NCBI RefSeq assembly: GCF_033366695.1
Contig: NZ_JAOBTQ010000001.1
Location: 3,162,001 to 3,226,000, forward strand
Direction of reading: 5' to 3'
DNA length: 64,000 nt
Source: Streptomyces sp. SCL15-4
GTDB lineage: Bacteria > Actinomycetota > Actinomycetes > Streptomycetales > Streptomycetaceae
Shown: positions 18,126 through 27,137 of the stretch, piece by piece
Layout of the letters: each line of letters begins with the position of its first letter
Position numbering within the stretch: position 1 is the stretch's first letter
Position numbers and translations under genes: made by a program
The notes under the pieces: model-generated
Seen by the model: only the letters and a program-made list of their open reading frames with translations
The model's database searches: none
Told to the model about the DNA's origin: nothing

Positions 18126-19106
18126 TCACCTCAGCTTCGGGTCGAGGGCGTCGCGGACCGCGTCGCCGAGCATGATGAAGGCCAGCACCGTGACGGCCAG
18201 GGCGCCCGAGGGCCACAGCAGGGCGTGCGGGGCGTTGCGGATGAAGGGGGAGGCGGCGGAGATGTCGATGCCCCAGGAGACGCTGGGGGGCCTCAGGCCG
18301 ACGCCGAGGTAGGAGAGGGTCGCCTCCAGGGCGATGTAGGTGCCGAGCGCGATGGTCGCGACGACGATGACGGGCGCCACCGCGTTCGGAGCGATGTGCC
18401 TGAGCAGGATCCGGGTGTCGGAGGCGCCGAGGGCGCGGGCGGCCTGGACGTAGTCGTTCTGCTTGACGGTGATGACCGAGCCGCGCGCGATCCGGGAGAT
18501 CTGCGGCCAGCCCAGCAGCACCATGAACCCGACGACCGGCCAGACCGTCGTGGAGGCGACCACGGACAGCAGGACCAGTCCGCCGAGGACGACCGGGATG
18601 GCGAAGAAGATGTCGGTCAGCCGGGACAGCAGCGCGTCCCAGACCCCGCCGAAGTAGCCCGCGAGCCCGCCGAGCACCGACCCGAGCAGGGCCACCCCGA
18701 GCGTGGCGCACAGGCCGACCGTGACGGACGTACGGGCGCCGTGGACGGTGCGCGTGTAGACGTTGCAGCCCTGGCCGTCGTAGCCGAAGGGGGCGCCGGG
18801 GGCTGGGCCGTCCTGGGACCTGGCCAGGTCGCAGCTCAGGGGCGAGCCGGAGGCGATCAGCGAGGGCCACAGGGAGATGAGCAGCAGGAAGCAGATGACC
18901 AGGGCCGACAGCAGGAAGACGGGGTTGCGGCGCAGGTCCCGCCAGGCGTCGGACCACAGCGAGCGGGGCCGGCCGGCCGGCCCCGGCCCCCGGGGTCCGC
19001 CCGGCGCCCCCTCCAGCGTGACGGCCTCGCTCGCGCCGAGGTCCATCGCGCCGCCCATCCCGGTGCCGGCGATCGCGCCCTCGGGCTCAAGGTGCTGTTC
19101 AGGCAT
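18126..19106 (-). CDS. Peptide ABC importer permease, DppC/OppC type (cluster 1)
   Basis: A 326-residue permease with a 45-residue Gly/Pro-rich cytoplasmic extension, a first helix at about 60-82 and five further helices. The EAA coupling loop reads QNDYVQAARALGASDTRILLRHIAPNA, and the C-terminus LGDAVRDALDPKLR is typical. The external loop after helix 1 holds two Cys (SCDLARS, GQGCNVY) that could form a disulphide. Its ATG overlaps the upstream permease stop by 8 bp. It forms the channel with the DppB-like partner. Confidence 0.9.
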   Translation of the reverse strand: MPEQHLEPEGAIAGTGMGGAMDLGASEAVTLEGAPGGPRGPGPAGRPRSLWSDAWRDLRRNPVFLLSALVICFLLLISLWPSLIASGSPLSCDLARSQDGPAPGAPFGYDGQGCNVYTRTVHGARTSVTVGLCATLGVALLGSVLGGLAGYFGGVWDALLSRLTDIFFAIPVVLGGLVLLSVVASTTVWPVVGFMVLLGWPQISRIARGSVITVKQNDYVQAARALGASDTRILLRHIAPNAVAPVIVVATIALGTYIALEATLSYLGVGLRPPSVSWGIDISAASPFIRNAPHALLWPSGALAVTVLAFIMLGDAVRDALDPKLR

Positions 19107-20019
19107 GGCGGATCCTCGGGTCGAGTACGGCGTACAGCAGGTCGACGAGCAGGTTGGCCACCAGGAAGACGAGGACCAGCACGGTCACGAAGCCGACGAC
19201 CGTCTGGCTGTTCTGGCGCAGGATGCCCTGGTAGAGCTGGTAGCCGACGCCGTGGATGTTGAAGATCCGCTCGGTGACGATCGCGCCGCCCATCAGCGCG
19301 CCGATGTCGGTGCCGATGAAGGTGACCACGGGGATGAGCGAGTTGCGCAGCAGGTGCCGGGTGACGACGCGGTGCCGGGGCAGGCCCTTGGCGACGGCCG
19401 TGCGGACGTAGTCGGAGCGCCGGTTCTCCGCGAGGGAGGTCCGGGTCAGCCGGGTGACGTAGGCGAGCGAGACGGAGGCGAGGACCAGGCCGGGCACGAT
19501 CAGCTCGTCGAAACCGCCGCCGCGCACCGAGGGCCGGATCCACTGCCACTTGATGCCGAACAGCAGTTGCAGCAGCAGGCCGGTGACGAAGGTCGGCACG
19601 GAGATCACCACCAGGGTGGCCAGCAGCACCCCGGTGTCCACGGGCCGGCCGCGCCGGAGCCCGGTGACCACGCCCAGCGTGACGCCGACGACCACCTCGA
19701 AGAGGACGGCCACGACCGTCAGCCGGACGGTGACCGGGAACGCCGACGCCATCAGCTCGGTGACCGGCTGCCCGTTGAACGCCGTACCGAAGTCGCCGGT
19801 GAAGACCTTGCCCATGTAGGTGAGGTACTGCCGCCACACCGGCTGGTCGAGGCCGAACTCCCGGCGGAGCCGGGCCGCGGTCGCCGGATCGCAGGCCCGC
19901 TCCCCGCACAGCCCGGCGACGGGATCGCCCATCACGTTGACCATCAGGAAGATCAGCAGCGTGGCGCCGACGAACACCGGGATCATCTGGAGCAGCCGGC
20001 GCAGGACATGGCGTCCCAT
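19099..20019 (-). CDS. Peptide ABC importer permease, DppB/OppB type (cluster 1)
   Basis: A 306-residue permease with six helices, opening MGRHVLRRLLQMIPVFVGATL. The EAA loop is RRSDYVRTAVAKGLPRHRVVTRHLLRNSLIPV, and the C-terminus NLLVDLLYAVLDPRIRHA is diagnostic. External Cys residues in LCGERACDP mirror those in the other B-type permeases here. It starts 4 bp after the binding-protein stop, so it is transcribed with it. Confidence 0.9.
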   Translation of the reverse strand: MGRHVLRRLLQMIPVFVGATLLIFLMVNVMGDPVAGLCGERACDPATAARLRREFGLDQPVWRQYLTYMGKVFTGDFGTAFNGQPVTELMASAFPVTVRLTVVAVLFEVVVGVTLGVVTGLRRGRPVDTGVLLATLVVISVPTFVTGLLLQLLFGIKWQWIRPSVRGGGFDELIVPGLVLASVSLAYVTRLTRTSLAENRRSDYVRTAVAKGLPRHRVVTRHLLRNSLIPVVTFIGTDIGALMGGAIVTERIFNIHGVGYQLYQGILRQNSQTVVGFVTVLVLVFLVANLLVDLLYAVLDPRIRHA

Positions 20020-20023
20020 GGGC

Positions 20024-21652
20024 TCAGCCGACCCTGATCTCGTTGTAGACCGGGACGCTGAAGGGGTTGAGCGCCACGTGGGACAGCCGCTCGGAGTAGC
20101 CGGCGTTGCCGTTCTGGTACCACAGCGGGATGGCGGCCATGTGGTCCCGGACGACCTCCTCGGCCCGCTGGAAGAGGGCGACGGAACGGGCGGGGTCGGT
20201 CTCGGCGTTGGCGCGGTCGACCAGCCGGTCGAAGTCCTCGTTCGACCAGGCGCCGTCGTTGGAGGAGGCGCCGGTGTAGTAGAGGGGCTGGAGGAAGTTC
20301 TGGATGAGCGGGTAGTCCATCTGCCAGCCCGCCCGGAACGGGCCGGTCATCCGGTGCCGGCCGAGTTGTTCGCGGAAGTCGGCGAAGGTGCCGACCGGGT
20401 TGCCGACGCAGGCCCGTTCGTCGCGCAGCGCGTTGTTGATGGAGTTGCACACCGCGTCGACCCACTGCCGGTGCGAGCCGGAGTCCGCGTTGTAGGTGAG
20501 GGTGAGCCGGCCGCCGGGGATGCCGCCGCCTTCCTCGATCAGCTCGCGGGCGCGGCCGGGGTCGTAGTCGCAGGCGCGGCCGCACAGTCCCTTCTTGTAG
20601 CCGCCGGCCGCGCCGAGCACCGGTGAGGTCCAGTCGGTGGCCGGGGTGCGGGTCCCGCGGAAGATCGTGCCGGTGATCTGCCGGCGGTCGATCGCCATGG
20701 ACAGCCCGGTGCGGACCTTCTCCGCGCCGGGTCCGCTCCAGGCCTTGTCGTACGAGGGGAAGGCCAGGGTCTGGAGGATGCCCGCGGGGGTGTTGAGGTA
20801 GCGGTCGCCCAGGTCGCCGCGGACGTTCTTCAGCTGGGCGGCGGGGATGTCGTCGGCGAGGTCGAGGTTGCCGGCCAGGAGGTCGGTGTAGGCGGTGTTG
20901 CTGTCGGTGTACACCAGGAGGGTGACGCCGTCGTTGCGGGCCTTGTCCGGGCCGGGGTAGCCGTCCCACCTCCTCAGGTACATCTGCGAGCCCCTGGTAT
21001 AGGACGCGATGGCGTAGGGGCCGTTGCCGACCGGCTTGCGCACCCAGGCCGCGTGGTCGGTGAAGAAGGCGCGCGGCAGCGGGGCGAAGGCCGCGTAGCC
21101 GAGGGTGTCGGGGAAGCCGGAGAACTTCTGGTTGAGCCGGACGGTGAAGGTGTGGTCGTCCAGCACCTTCAGTCCGCTGAGGGTGTCGGCGCGCTGGCGG
21201 CCGGCGGCGGGGTGGACCTGGTCGTAGCCGTCGATGTAGCCGAAGAAGTAGGCGTTCTTCTGGTTGTTGCGCAGGCTCGCCCCGTAGTTCCAGGCGTCCA
21301 CGAAGGAACGGGCGGTCACTTTCTCGCCATTCGAGAAGGACCAGCCGCGCCGGAGACGGACGGTGAAGTTCCGCGAGTCCCGGGTCTCGATGGAGCGGGC
21401 CAGCCAGTCGCGGGCCTCGCCCGTCCTCGGGTCGTACCGCTTCAGGCCCCGGAAGATCATGTCGAGGACCTTGCCGCCCTGCACCTCGTTGGTGTTGGCC
21501 GGCTCCAGCGGGTTCTGCGGATCGCCCCAGGAGGAGCTGAGCACCGCGCCGCCGTTGCCGCCCGCGCCGACGCTCCCGCAGCCCGCGGCGGCGGACACCA
21601 GCACCAGCGCCGCCGCGCCGGTGGCCCATCGGGCGTGCGTGCTGCGCCGCAT
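20024..21652 (-). CDS. Extracellular peptide-binding lipoprotein (cluster 1)
   Basis: A 542-residue SBP_bac_5-family lipoprotein. The signal peptide ends in VSAAAGC, so Cys is lipidated and the protein is tethered outside the membrane. It would capture peptides for the B/C permeases encoded next. Typical stretches are RRGWSFSNGEKVTARSFVDAWNY and VGNGPYAIASYTRGSQMYLRR. The ATG at 21652 is selected by AGGAGGAGG eight bases upstream. It leads the operon A-B-C-D-F running left. The order matches the transporter I recall beside bldK in S. coelicolor. Confidence 0.9.
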   Translation of the reverse strand: MRRSTHARWATGAAALVLVSAAAGCGSVGAGGNGGAVLSSSWGDPQNPLEPANTNEVQGGKVLDMIFRGLKRYDPRTGEARDWLARSIETRDSRNFTVRLRRGWSFSNGEKVTARSFVDAWNYGASLRNNQKNAYFFGYIDGYDQVHPAAGRQRADTLSGLKVLDDHTFTVRLNQKFSGFPDTLGYAAFAPLPRAFFTDHAAWVRKPVGNGPYAIASYTRGSQMYLRRWDGYPGPDKARNDGVTLLVYTDSNTAYTDLLAGNLDLADDIPAAQLKNVRGDLGDRYLNTPAGILQTLAFPSYDKAWSGPGAEKVRTGLSMAIDRRQITGTIFRGTRTPATDWTSPVLGAAGGYKKGLCGRACDYDPGRARELIEEGGGIPGGRLTLTYNADSGSHRQWVDAVCNSINNALRDERACVGNPVGTFADFREQLGRHRMTGPFRAGWQMDYPLIQNFLQPLYYTGASSNDGAWSNEDFDRLVDRANAETDPARSVALFQRAEEVVRDHMAAIPLWYQNGNAGYSERLSHVALNPFSVPVYNEIRVG

Positions 21653-22118
21653 GGCGTGCCTCCTCCTGCGCCTGGAAACGAGTACCGGTCGATAGGGAGA
21701 CATACCGCGCACGGCTCCCGCCTACCGCCCGAAAAGGCGGCCTTTGGGGGGACACGTCATCCGAATGCAGGCACCCCTCCCCCGGCCACCGATGATCTTG
21801 ACCATCGAGCGCAATAGATCTACGCGTAACGATGCCGAAACGTTGGATTGGGACGGGGTGATGTACGCATGTCGACACTCCACCGTCCGCATATCGAACG
21901 CCTTGCCCGTTTCGCGCGATTAGTCCGATGTGAAGCACGGATTGATTACGGCGCGCTACCCGCGTAGCTACGGAACGATCAAGGCAGAGTAAAGAAGGTA
22001 AAGAGAAAACCAAGGCGGCCGAGAATTTATTGACCTTGAATGAATTGCGTTGAAAAAGTCCGGCGTAGCCCGTAGGGGAGCGCCCTGCGGAGCCTTGACC
22101 CACAAGGCACGGAGCATC
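21653..22118. other. Intergenic region between divergent importer clusters 1 and 2
   Basis: These 466 bp hold no convincing gene. The right half (about 21,880-22,060) is markedly richer in A and T than its surroundings, as expected for promoters of two divergent operons. Purine-rich repeats (gtaaagaaggtaaagagaaa) lie near 21,990-22,010. Confidence 0.6.
21942..21970 (+). promoter_or_regulatory. Candidate promoter for importer cluster 2
   Basis: TTGATT and TAGCTA are separated by 17 bases, about 150 bp upstream of the first gene of cluster 2. The -35 box is good and the -10 box only fair. No transcription evidence is available from sequence. Confidence 0.3.
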
Positions 22119-23147
22119 ATGACCCCCGCAACCCCTTCCCCGGCCGCCCCTCTCGAGGTGACCGACGAAGACAGCGCCTCATCGGCGAAGCCCGGCATCC
22201 CCCAGGGCAGCGAAAGCCGATCTCCGGGACGGCTGGCCTGGATCCGCTTCAAGCGGGACCGGACGGGCGTCATATCCGCCTTCGTGGTGATCTTCTTCTT
22301 CGTCGTCGGCATCCTGGCCCCGCTCATCGCCAAGGTGTACGGCAAGGACCCGTACACCACCTACGGCATGAACATCCCGGGCCTGCTGAACGAGTTCAAC
22401 TACCCGGTCAAGCCCAACGGCGGCATCAGCTCCGACTTCTGGTTCGGCATCGAGCCGCAGCTCGGCCGGGACGTCTTCACCTTCCTGCTCTACGCCATCC
22501 GCAACTCGCTGCTGATCGCGACCGCGGCCGCCCTGCTGACGACCCTGCTCGGCATCGTCATCGGCGTCACCGCCGGCTACCTCGGCGGCAAGACGGACTA
22601 CTTCGTCGGCCGGGTGATCGACATCCTGCTGGCGTTCCCGCAGACGCTCTTCTTCATCGCCTTCTGGCCCGTGGTGCTGGCGATCTTCGTCTCGCCGGAG
22701 GAGAACACCCCGGTCTGGCTGACCGTCACCAGCCTCATCCTCGTGATGACGGCCTTCGGCTGGGCCTCCATCGCCCGACTGCTGCGCGGCGAGGTGCTCG
22801 CCCTGCGCGAGCGGGAGTTCGTCGAGGCGGCCAAGGTCACCGGCGCCTCCCCGGCGCGGATCATCTTCAAGGAACTGCTGCCGAACCTGTGGACGCCGAT
22901 CCTCATCCAGGCGACGCTCATGCTGCCCGCGTACGTGACGGCGGAGGCGGGCCTCGCCTTCGTCGGCGTCGGCCTGACGGACCCCACCCCCGACTGGGGC
23001 GTGATGATCCAGAACGGCGCCAAGGTGTACCAGGACGACATCACGTTCATGCTCTTCCCGGGTCTGTCGATGGTGCTCTTCGTCGTCGCCTTCAACCTCC
23101 TCGGTGACTCGGTCCGCGACGCCCTGGACCCCAAGACCAAGCGCTGA
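22119..23147 (+). CDS. BldKA/OppC-like permease (cluster 2)
   Basis: A 342-residue permease with a 40-residue soluble N-terminus, six helices, the EAA loop REREFVEAAKVTGASPARIIFKELLPN and the C-terminus LGDSVRDALDPKTKR. A long external segment after helix 1 (ITT-YGMNIPGLLNEFNYPV-KPNGG in part) is shared with the permease at 35,605 but not with cluster 1. ATG at 22119 has GGAG upstream; an open frame from 22050 is not needed. First gene of the plus-strand operon C-A-B-D-F, the order of the bldK locus. Confidence 0.88.
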   Translation: MTPATPSPAAPLEVTDEDSASSAKPGIPQGSESRSPGRLAWIRFKRDRTGVISAFVVIFFFVVGILAPLIAKVYGKDPYTTYGMNIPGLLNEFNYPVKPNGGISSDFWFGIEPQLGRDVFTFLLYAIRNSLLIATAAALLTTLLGIVIGVTAGYLGGKTDYFVGRVIDILLAFPQTLFFIAFWPVVLAIFVSPEENTPVWLTVTSLILVMTAFGWASIARLLRGEVLALREREFVEAAKVTGASPARIIFKELLPNLWTPILIQATLMLPAYVTAEAGLAFVGVGLTDPTPDWGVMIQNGAKVYQDDITFMLFPGLSMVLFVVAFNLLGDSVRDALDPKTKR

Positions 23148-23225
23148 ACTCCATCCCCGGCCACGGCGACGGGGCCCGGCCGGGGTTCCAGCACCACTTC
23201 TTTCCTCCAGCAGAACAGGCCAGCC

Positions 23226-25010
23226 ATGTCCTTTTCCCGCAGAAACTTCCTGATCGCCACCTCTGTCGCGGCCGCGGGCTCGACGCTGCTGTCCGCGTGC
23301 AGCAGCGGTGACGGGGGCGGCGGCGGCAGCACCTCGAAGGCCGGCGCCACCGAGTACACCGGCGCCAAGGTCACCGTCGGCACCCAGGCCGACTCCACCG
23401 GCCCGGCCCCGGAGGTCCCCGGCGCGAAGAAGGGCGGGACGATCTACGGCCTGGCGCCGGACGACTTCTCGCACCTGGACCCGCAGCGCATCTACTACGC
23501 GTACAACTCCACGGTCGCGAACGTGCTGCACCGCTGCCTGACCGGCTACAAGATCGACGCCTCCGGCAAGCAGAAGCTGGTCGGCGACCTGGCCACCGAC
23601 ACCGGCACCGCCTCTGCCGACAACAAGACCTGGACCTTCACGCTGAAGGAGGGTCTGAAGTGGGAGGACGGCAGCGAGCTGACCGTCGAGGACGTCCGCC
23701 ACGGCATCGAGCGCGCCTGGGCGACGTTCATCACCGAGGGCGCCGACTACGTCCAGCGGGCGCTGACCGGCAAGGCCGGCAAGTGGCGTGACACGTACGA
23801 GGGCCCGTACAAGGGCAAGCACCTCGACTCGATCGTCACCGACAAGGCGAAGCGGACGATCACCTTCAAGCTGGCCGAGGCCAAGCCGGACTTCAACTTC
23901 ACCCTGGCGATGCACTCCTACGCCCCGGTGCCGGCGAAGCTGGACACCAAGGAGAAGTACGACAAGAAGCCCGTCGCCTCCGGCCCGTACATGGTCAAGG
24001 CGCACACCACCGACAAGTCGATGGTGCTGGTCCGCAACAAGCACTGGGACCCGAAGACCGACCCGATCCGCAACGCCTACCCGGACAGCTTCGAGTTCCG
24101 CTTCGGTGTCGAGACGCTGGACGGCGTCGACCGCCTCATCGCCTCGCAGGGCAACGACGCCTACGCCGTCTCCATCTACAAGGGCGTCCCGGCGGAGCGC
24201 ATCCAGAAGGTCCTCACGGACCCGGACCTGAAGAAGCGCACCTTCAACGGCCTGCTCACCGGCACCTACTTCTACTGGATCAACACCAAGCGCGTCACCG
24301 ACCTGAAGGTCCGCCAGGCCCTGATCCACGCCTGGCCGCTCCAGCAGATCCGGCAGATCTACGGCGGCCCGTCGGCCGGCGACTTCGCCACCTCGGTCCT
24401 CAGCCCCGACATCATCGGCTACCAGAAGACCGATGTGTACAACAAGCTGAAGAAGCCGCAGGGCGACCCGGAGGCCGCGAAGAAGCTGCTGAAGGAGGCC
24501 GGCAAGGAAGGCCAGAAGATCGTCTACGCCTTCCCGAACGACCCGACCTACAACAAGACCAAGGTCGTCATCGAGAACGCGCTGAAGGCGGCCGGCTTCA
24601 CCCCGGTGATCAAGCCGCTGGACTCCACGGCGTACTACGACCAGGTCCAGCAGATCGACAACAGCTACGACGTGATGTGGGGCGGCTGGTCCCCGGACTG
24701 GCCGACCGCGTTCACGATGATCCAGCCGCTGCTCGACGGCGAGGCCATCGGCGACGGCAAGAACAACGTCTCGCAGACCAACGTTGCCTGGATCAACGAG
24801 GGCATCAAGAAGAACGCGGTCATCCCGGACCAGGAGGAGGCCGGCAAGGCCTGGGCCGCGCTCGACAAGCGGATCATGGAGGAGGTCGCCCCGATGATCC
24901 CGGAGACGTACCAGCGTCGCTTCTACGTCTACGGGAACAAGGTCGGCGGCGCGCAGTTCGACCCGAACTTCTCCGCCACGCTGCTGTACAAGACCTTCGT
25001 CAAGGCCTGA
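23226..25010 (+). CDS. BldKB-like peptide-binding Tat lipoprotein (cluster 2)
   Basis: A 594-residue SBP_bac_5 lipoprotein. The N-terminus SRRNFLIATSVAAAGSTLLSAC carries a twin-arginine motif (SRRNFL) and a lipobox (LSAC), so it is probably folded before export and then lipidated. A Gly/Ser-rich tether follows. DPKTDPIRNAYPDSFEFRFGV and SGPYMVKAHTTDKSMVLVRNKHWD are typical peptide-binding stretches. It is paralogous to the protein at 33,707, which has an ordinary Sec lipoprotein signal instead. An 8-bp hairpin precedes it and a 10-bp hairpin follows, suggesting that this mRNA segment is more abundant than the rest of the operon. Confidence 0.9.
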   Translation: MSFSRRNFLIATSVAAAGSTLLSACSSGDGGGGGSTSKAGATEYTGAKVTVGTQADSTGPAPEVPGAKKGGTIYGLAPDDFSHLDPQRIYYAYNSTVANVLHRCLTGYKIDASGKQKLVGDLATDTGTASADNKTWTFTLKEGLKWEDGSELTVEDVRHGIERAWATFITEGADYVQRALTGKAGKWRDTYEGPYKGKHLDSIVTDKAKRTITFKLAEAKPDFNFTLAMHSYAPVPAKLDTKEKYDKKPVASGPYMVKAHTTDKSMVLVRNKHWDPKTDPIRNAYPDSFEFRFGVETLDGVDRLIASQGNDAYAVSIYKGVPAERIQKVLTDPDLKKRTFNGLLTGTYFYWINTKRVTDLKVRQALIHAWPLQQIRQIYGGPSAGDFATSVLSPDIIGYQKTDVYNKLKKPQGDPEAAKKLLKEAGKEGQKIVYAFPNDPTYNKTKVVIENALKAAGFTPVIKPLDSTAYYDQVQQIDNSYDVMWGGWSPDWPTAFTMIQPLLDGEAIGDGKNNVSQTNVAWINEGIKKNAVIPDQEEAGKAWAALDKRIMEEVAPMIPETYQRRFYVYGNKVGGAQFDPNFSATLLYKTFVKA

Positions 25011-25024
25011 CGTACGGCCCCTTA

Positions 25025-25052
25025 GGCGGGGCGGCCCCGGTGCCGCCCCGCC
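25025..25052 (+). other. Intercistronic hairpin after the binding-protein gene
   Basis: A perfect 10-bp stem (ggcggggcgg / ccgccccgcc) with an 8-base loop sits inside the operon. Such hairpins after solute-binding-protein genes usually stabilise the upstream message or partly terminate transcription. Confidence 0.55.
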
Positions 25053-25094
25053 GTCTCTTCCCCCTACGGCATCCGTCAGGAAATCCCAACTGCC

Positions 25095-26075
25095 ATGTTC
25101 CGCTTCCTCATCCGCCGGATCCTCGGCGCCGCGGTGATTCTGCTGATCATCAGCGCCCTGGTGTTCGTCCTGTTCTACGCCGCTCCGCGCGACCCCGCCC
25201 GCATCGCGTGCGGCAAGGTCTGCACCCAGGAAACCCTGGAACTGGTGAAGAAGAACCTGGGCATCTCCGATCCGCTCCCCATGCAGTACTGGGAATGGCT
25301 CAAGGGCCTGTTCGTGGGGCGGGACTACGCGGCGTTCGGACACTGTGACGCGCCCTGCCTGGGTTACTCGTTCCAGAGCCGTGAGCCGGTGCTGGACACC
25401 ATCCTGGACCGCTTCCCCACCACGATCTCCCTGTCCCTGGGCGCTGCCGTGGTCTTCCTGATCTTCGGTGTCGGCACCGGCATGCTGGCCGCCGTCAAGC
25501 AGGGCAGGGCGCTGGACAAGATCGCCAGCTCGGCCTCGCTGATCGCGTCCTCGATGCAGATCTACGTCGTCGGTGTGCTCGCCACCTACCTCCTGGTGGA
25601 CCAGCTGCACCTGCTGGACCGGGCCAGCTACACGCCGTTCACCGACAACCCGGGCAAGTGGTTCTCCGGCCTGCTGGTGCCGTGGCTGGTGCTGTCGCTG
25701 ATCTTCACCGCCAACTACACCCGTATGACGCGCTCCCAGATGGTGGAGACGCTCACGCAGGACTACGTCCGCACCGCCCGTGCCAAGGGCCTGTCGCGCC
25801 GTACGGTGTTCTTCCGGTTCGCCTGGCGCGGCGCCATGGGCCCGATCGTCACCATCTTCGGCCTCGACCTCGGTGTGCTGCTCGGCGGCGCGATCATCAC
25901 CGAGTCGACCTTCAGCCTCCAGGGTCTCGGCATGCTCTCGGTGAAGGCGGTCGGCACCAACGACCTGCCGATCCTGCTGGGTGTCATCATGGTCGCGGCC
26001 GCCGCGATCGTCGTCTTCAACATCCTCGTGGACGCCGTGTACGCCCTGATCGACCCGCGCGTGCGCCTCGCATAA
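25095..26075 (+). CDS. BldKC/OppB-like permease (cluster 2)
   Basis: A 326-residue B-type permease opening MFRFLIRRILGAAVILLIISALV. The long external loop has four Cys (IACGKVC and GHCDAPCLGY), a pattern repeated in the paralogue at 32,622, and probably forms disulphides. The EAA loop reads TQDYVRTARAKGLSRRTVFFRFAWRG and the end is ILVDAVYALIDPRVRLA. It pairs with the OppC-like subunit at 22,119. Ten bp separate it from the next gene. Confidence 0.9.
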   Translation: MFRFLIRRILGAAVILLIISALVFVLFYAAPRDPARIACGKVCTQETLELVKKNLGISDPLPMQYWEWLKGLFVGRDYAAFGHCDAPCLGYSFQSREPVLDTILDRFPTTISLSLGAAVVFLIFGVGTGMLAAVKQGRALDKIASSASLIASSMQIYVVGVLATYLLVDQLHLLDRASYTPFTDNPGKWFSGLLVPWLVLSLIFTANYTRMTRSQMVETLTQDYVRTARAKGLSRRTVFFRFAWRGAMGPIVTIFGLDLGVLLGGAIITESTFSLQGLGMLSVKAVGTNDLPILLGVIMVAAAAIVVFNILVDAVYALIDPRVRLA

Positions 26076-26085
26076 GGAGAGACCC

Positions 26086-27111
26086 ATGAGCACCCCCTTC
26101 CTCTCCGTCCGCGACCTCAAGGTGCACTTCTCCACCGAGGACGGCATCGTCAAGGCCGTCGACGGGCTCTCCTTCGACCTGGAGAAGGGCAAGACCCTCG
26201 GCATCGTCGGCGAGTCCGGCTCCGGCAAGTCCGTCACCAACATGGCGGTCCTCGGCCTGCACGACCCGCGCAACACCGCCCTCGACGGCGAGATCCTGCT
26301 CGACGGCAAGGAGCTGACCACCGCCACCGAGAAGGAGCTGGAGCAGCTCCGCGGCAACAAGATGTCGATGATCTTCCAGGACGCGCTGGCCTCGCTGTCG
26401 CCGTACCACACCATCGGCGCGCAGATCGGCGAGACCTACCGCAAGCACACCGGCTGCTCCAAGAAGGAGGCCCGGGAGCGCTCGGTGGAGATGCTCCGCC
26501 GGGTCGGCATCCCGCAGCCCGACGTCCGGGTGGACGACTATCCGCACCAGTTCTCCGGCGGTATGCGCCAGCGCGCGATGATCGCCATGGCGCTGGTCTG
26601 CGACCCCGAGCTGCTGATCGCCGACGAGCCGACCACGGCCCTCGACGTGACGGTCCAGGCGCAGATCATGGACCTGCTGAAGGACCTCCAGCAGGAGTTC
26701 GGCACCGCGATCATCTTCATCACGCACGACCTGGGCGTCATCGCGGACATCGCGGACGACGTGCTGGTGATGTACGGCGGCCGGTGCGTGGAGCGCGGCA
26801 CCAAGAAGGAAGTGCTCCAGAGCCCGCAGCACCCGTACACGCTGGGACTGCTCGGCTCGATGCCGAGCCTGGACGGGCCGGTCGACGTACCGCTGTCGCC
26901 GATCCCGGGCTCGCCGCCCTCCCTGCTCAACCCGCCGTCCGGCTGCCGCTTCCACCCCCGGTGCGCGTTCGCCGACAAGGTGGCCGGCGGGCGGTGCTCC
27001 GGTGAGTCGCCCGCGCTGGAGTTCGTGGACGGCCGGGCCGCCGCCTGCCATCTGACACCGGAACAGAAGCGCGAGTTGTTCTCCGACTACGTCGCGGCCC
27101 GCACCCACTGA
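26086..27111 (+). CDS. BldKD/OppD-like ATPase (cluster 2)
   Basis: A 341-residue ATPase with Walker [12 protein letters not shown], signature [17 protein letters not shown], Walker [13 protein letters not shown] and H-loop [21 protein letters not shown]. The C-terminal domain ends [24 protein letters not shown] precedes the ATG. The paralogue at 31,546 is close in protein sequence but its gene differs at many synonymous sites, unlike the F-type gene that follows here. Confidence 0.9.
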   Translation: MSTPFLSVRDLKVHFSTEDGIVKAVDGLSFDLEKGKTLGIVGESGSGKSVTNMAVLGLHDPRNTALDGEILLDGKELTTATEKELEQLRGNKMSMIFQDALASLSPYHTIGAQIGETYRKHTGCSKKEARERSVEMLRRVGIPQPDVRVDDYPHQFSGGMRQRAMIAMALVCDPELLIADEPTTALDVTVQAQIMDLLKDLQQEFGTAIIFITHDLGVIADIADDVLVMYGGRCVERGTKKEVLQSPQHPYTLGLLGSMPSLDGPVDVPLSPIPGSPPSLLNPPSGCRFHPRCAFADKVAGGRCSGESPALEFVDGRAAACHLTPEQKRELFSDYVAARTH

Positions 27112-27137
27112 CGGTCTTCAGACGGGACTTCACCACC

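Noticed and set aside
22179..26414. A 1,411-codon open frame on the minus strand opposite importer cluster 2.
   Set aside because: It spans four clear transporter genes on the other strand and has no recognisable domain.
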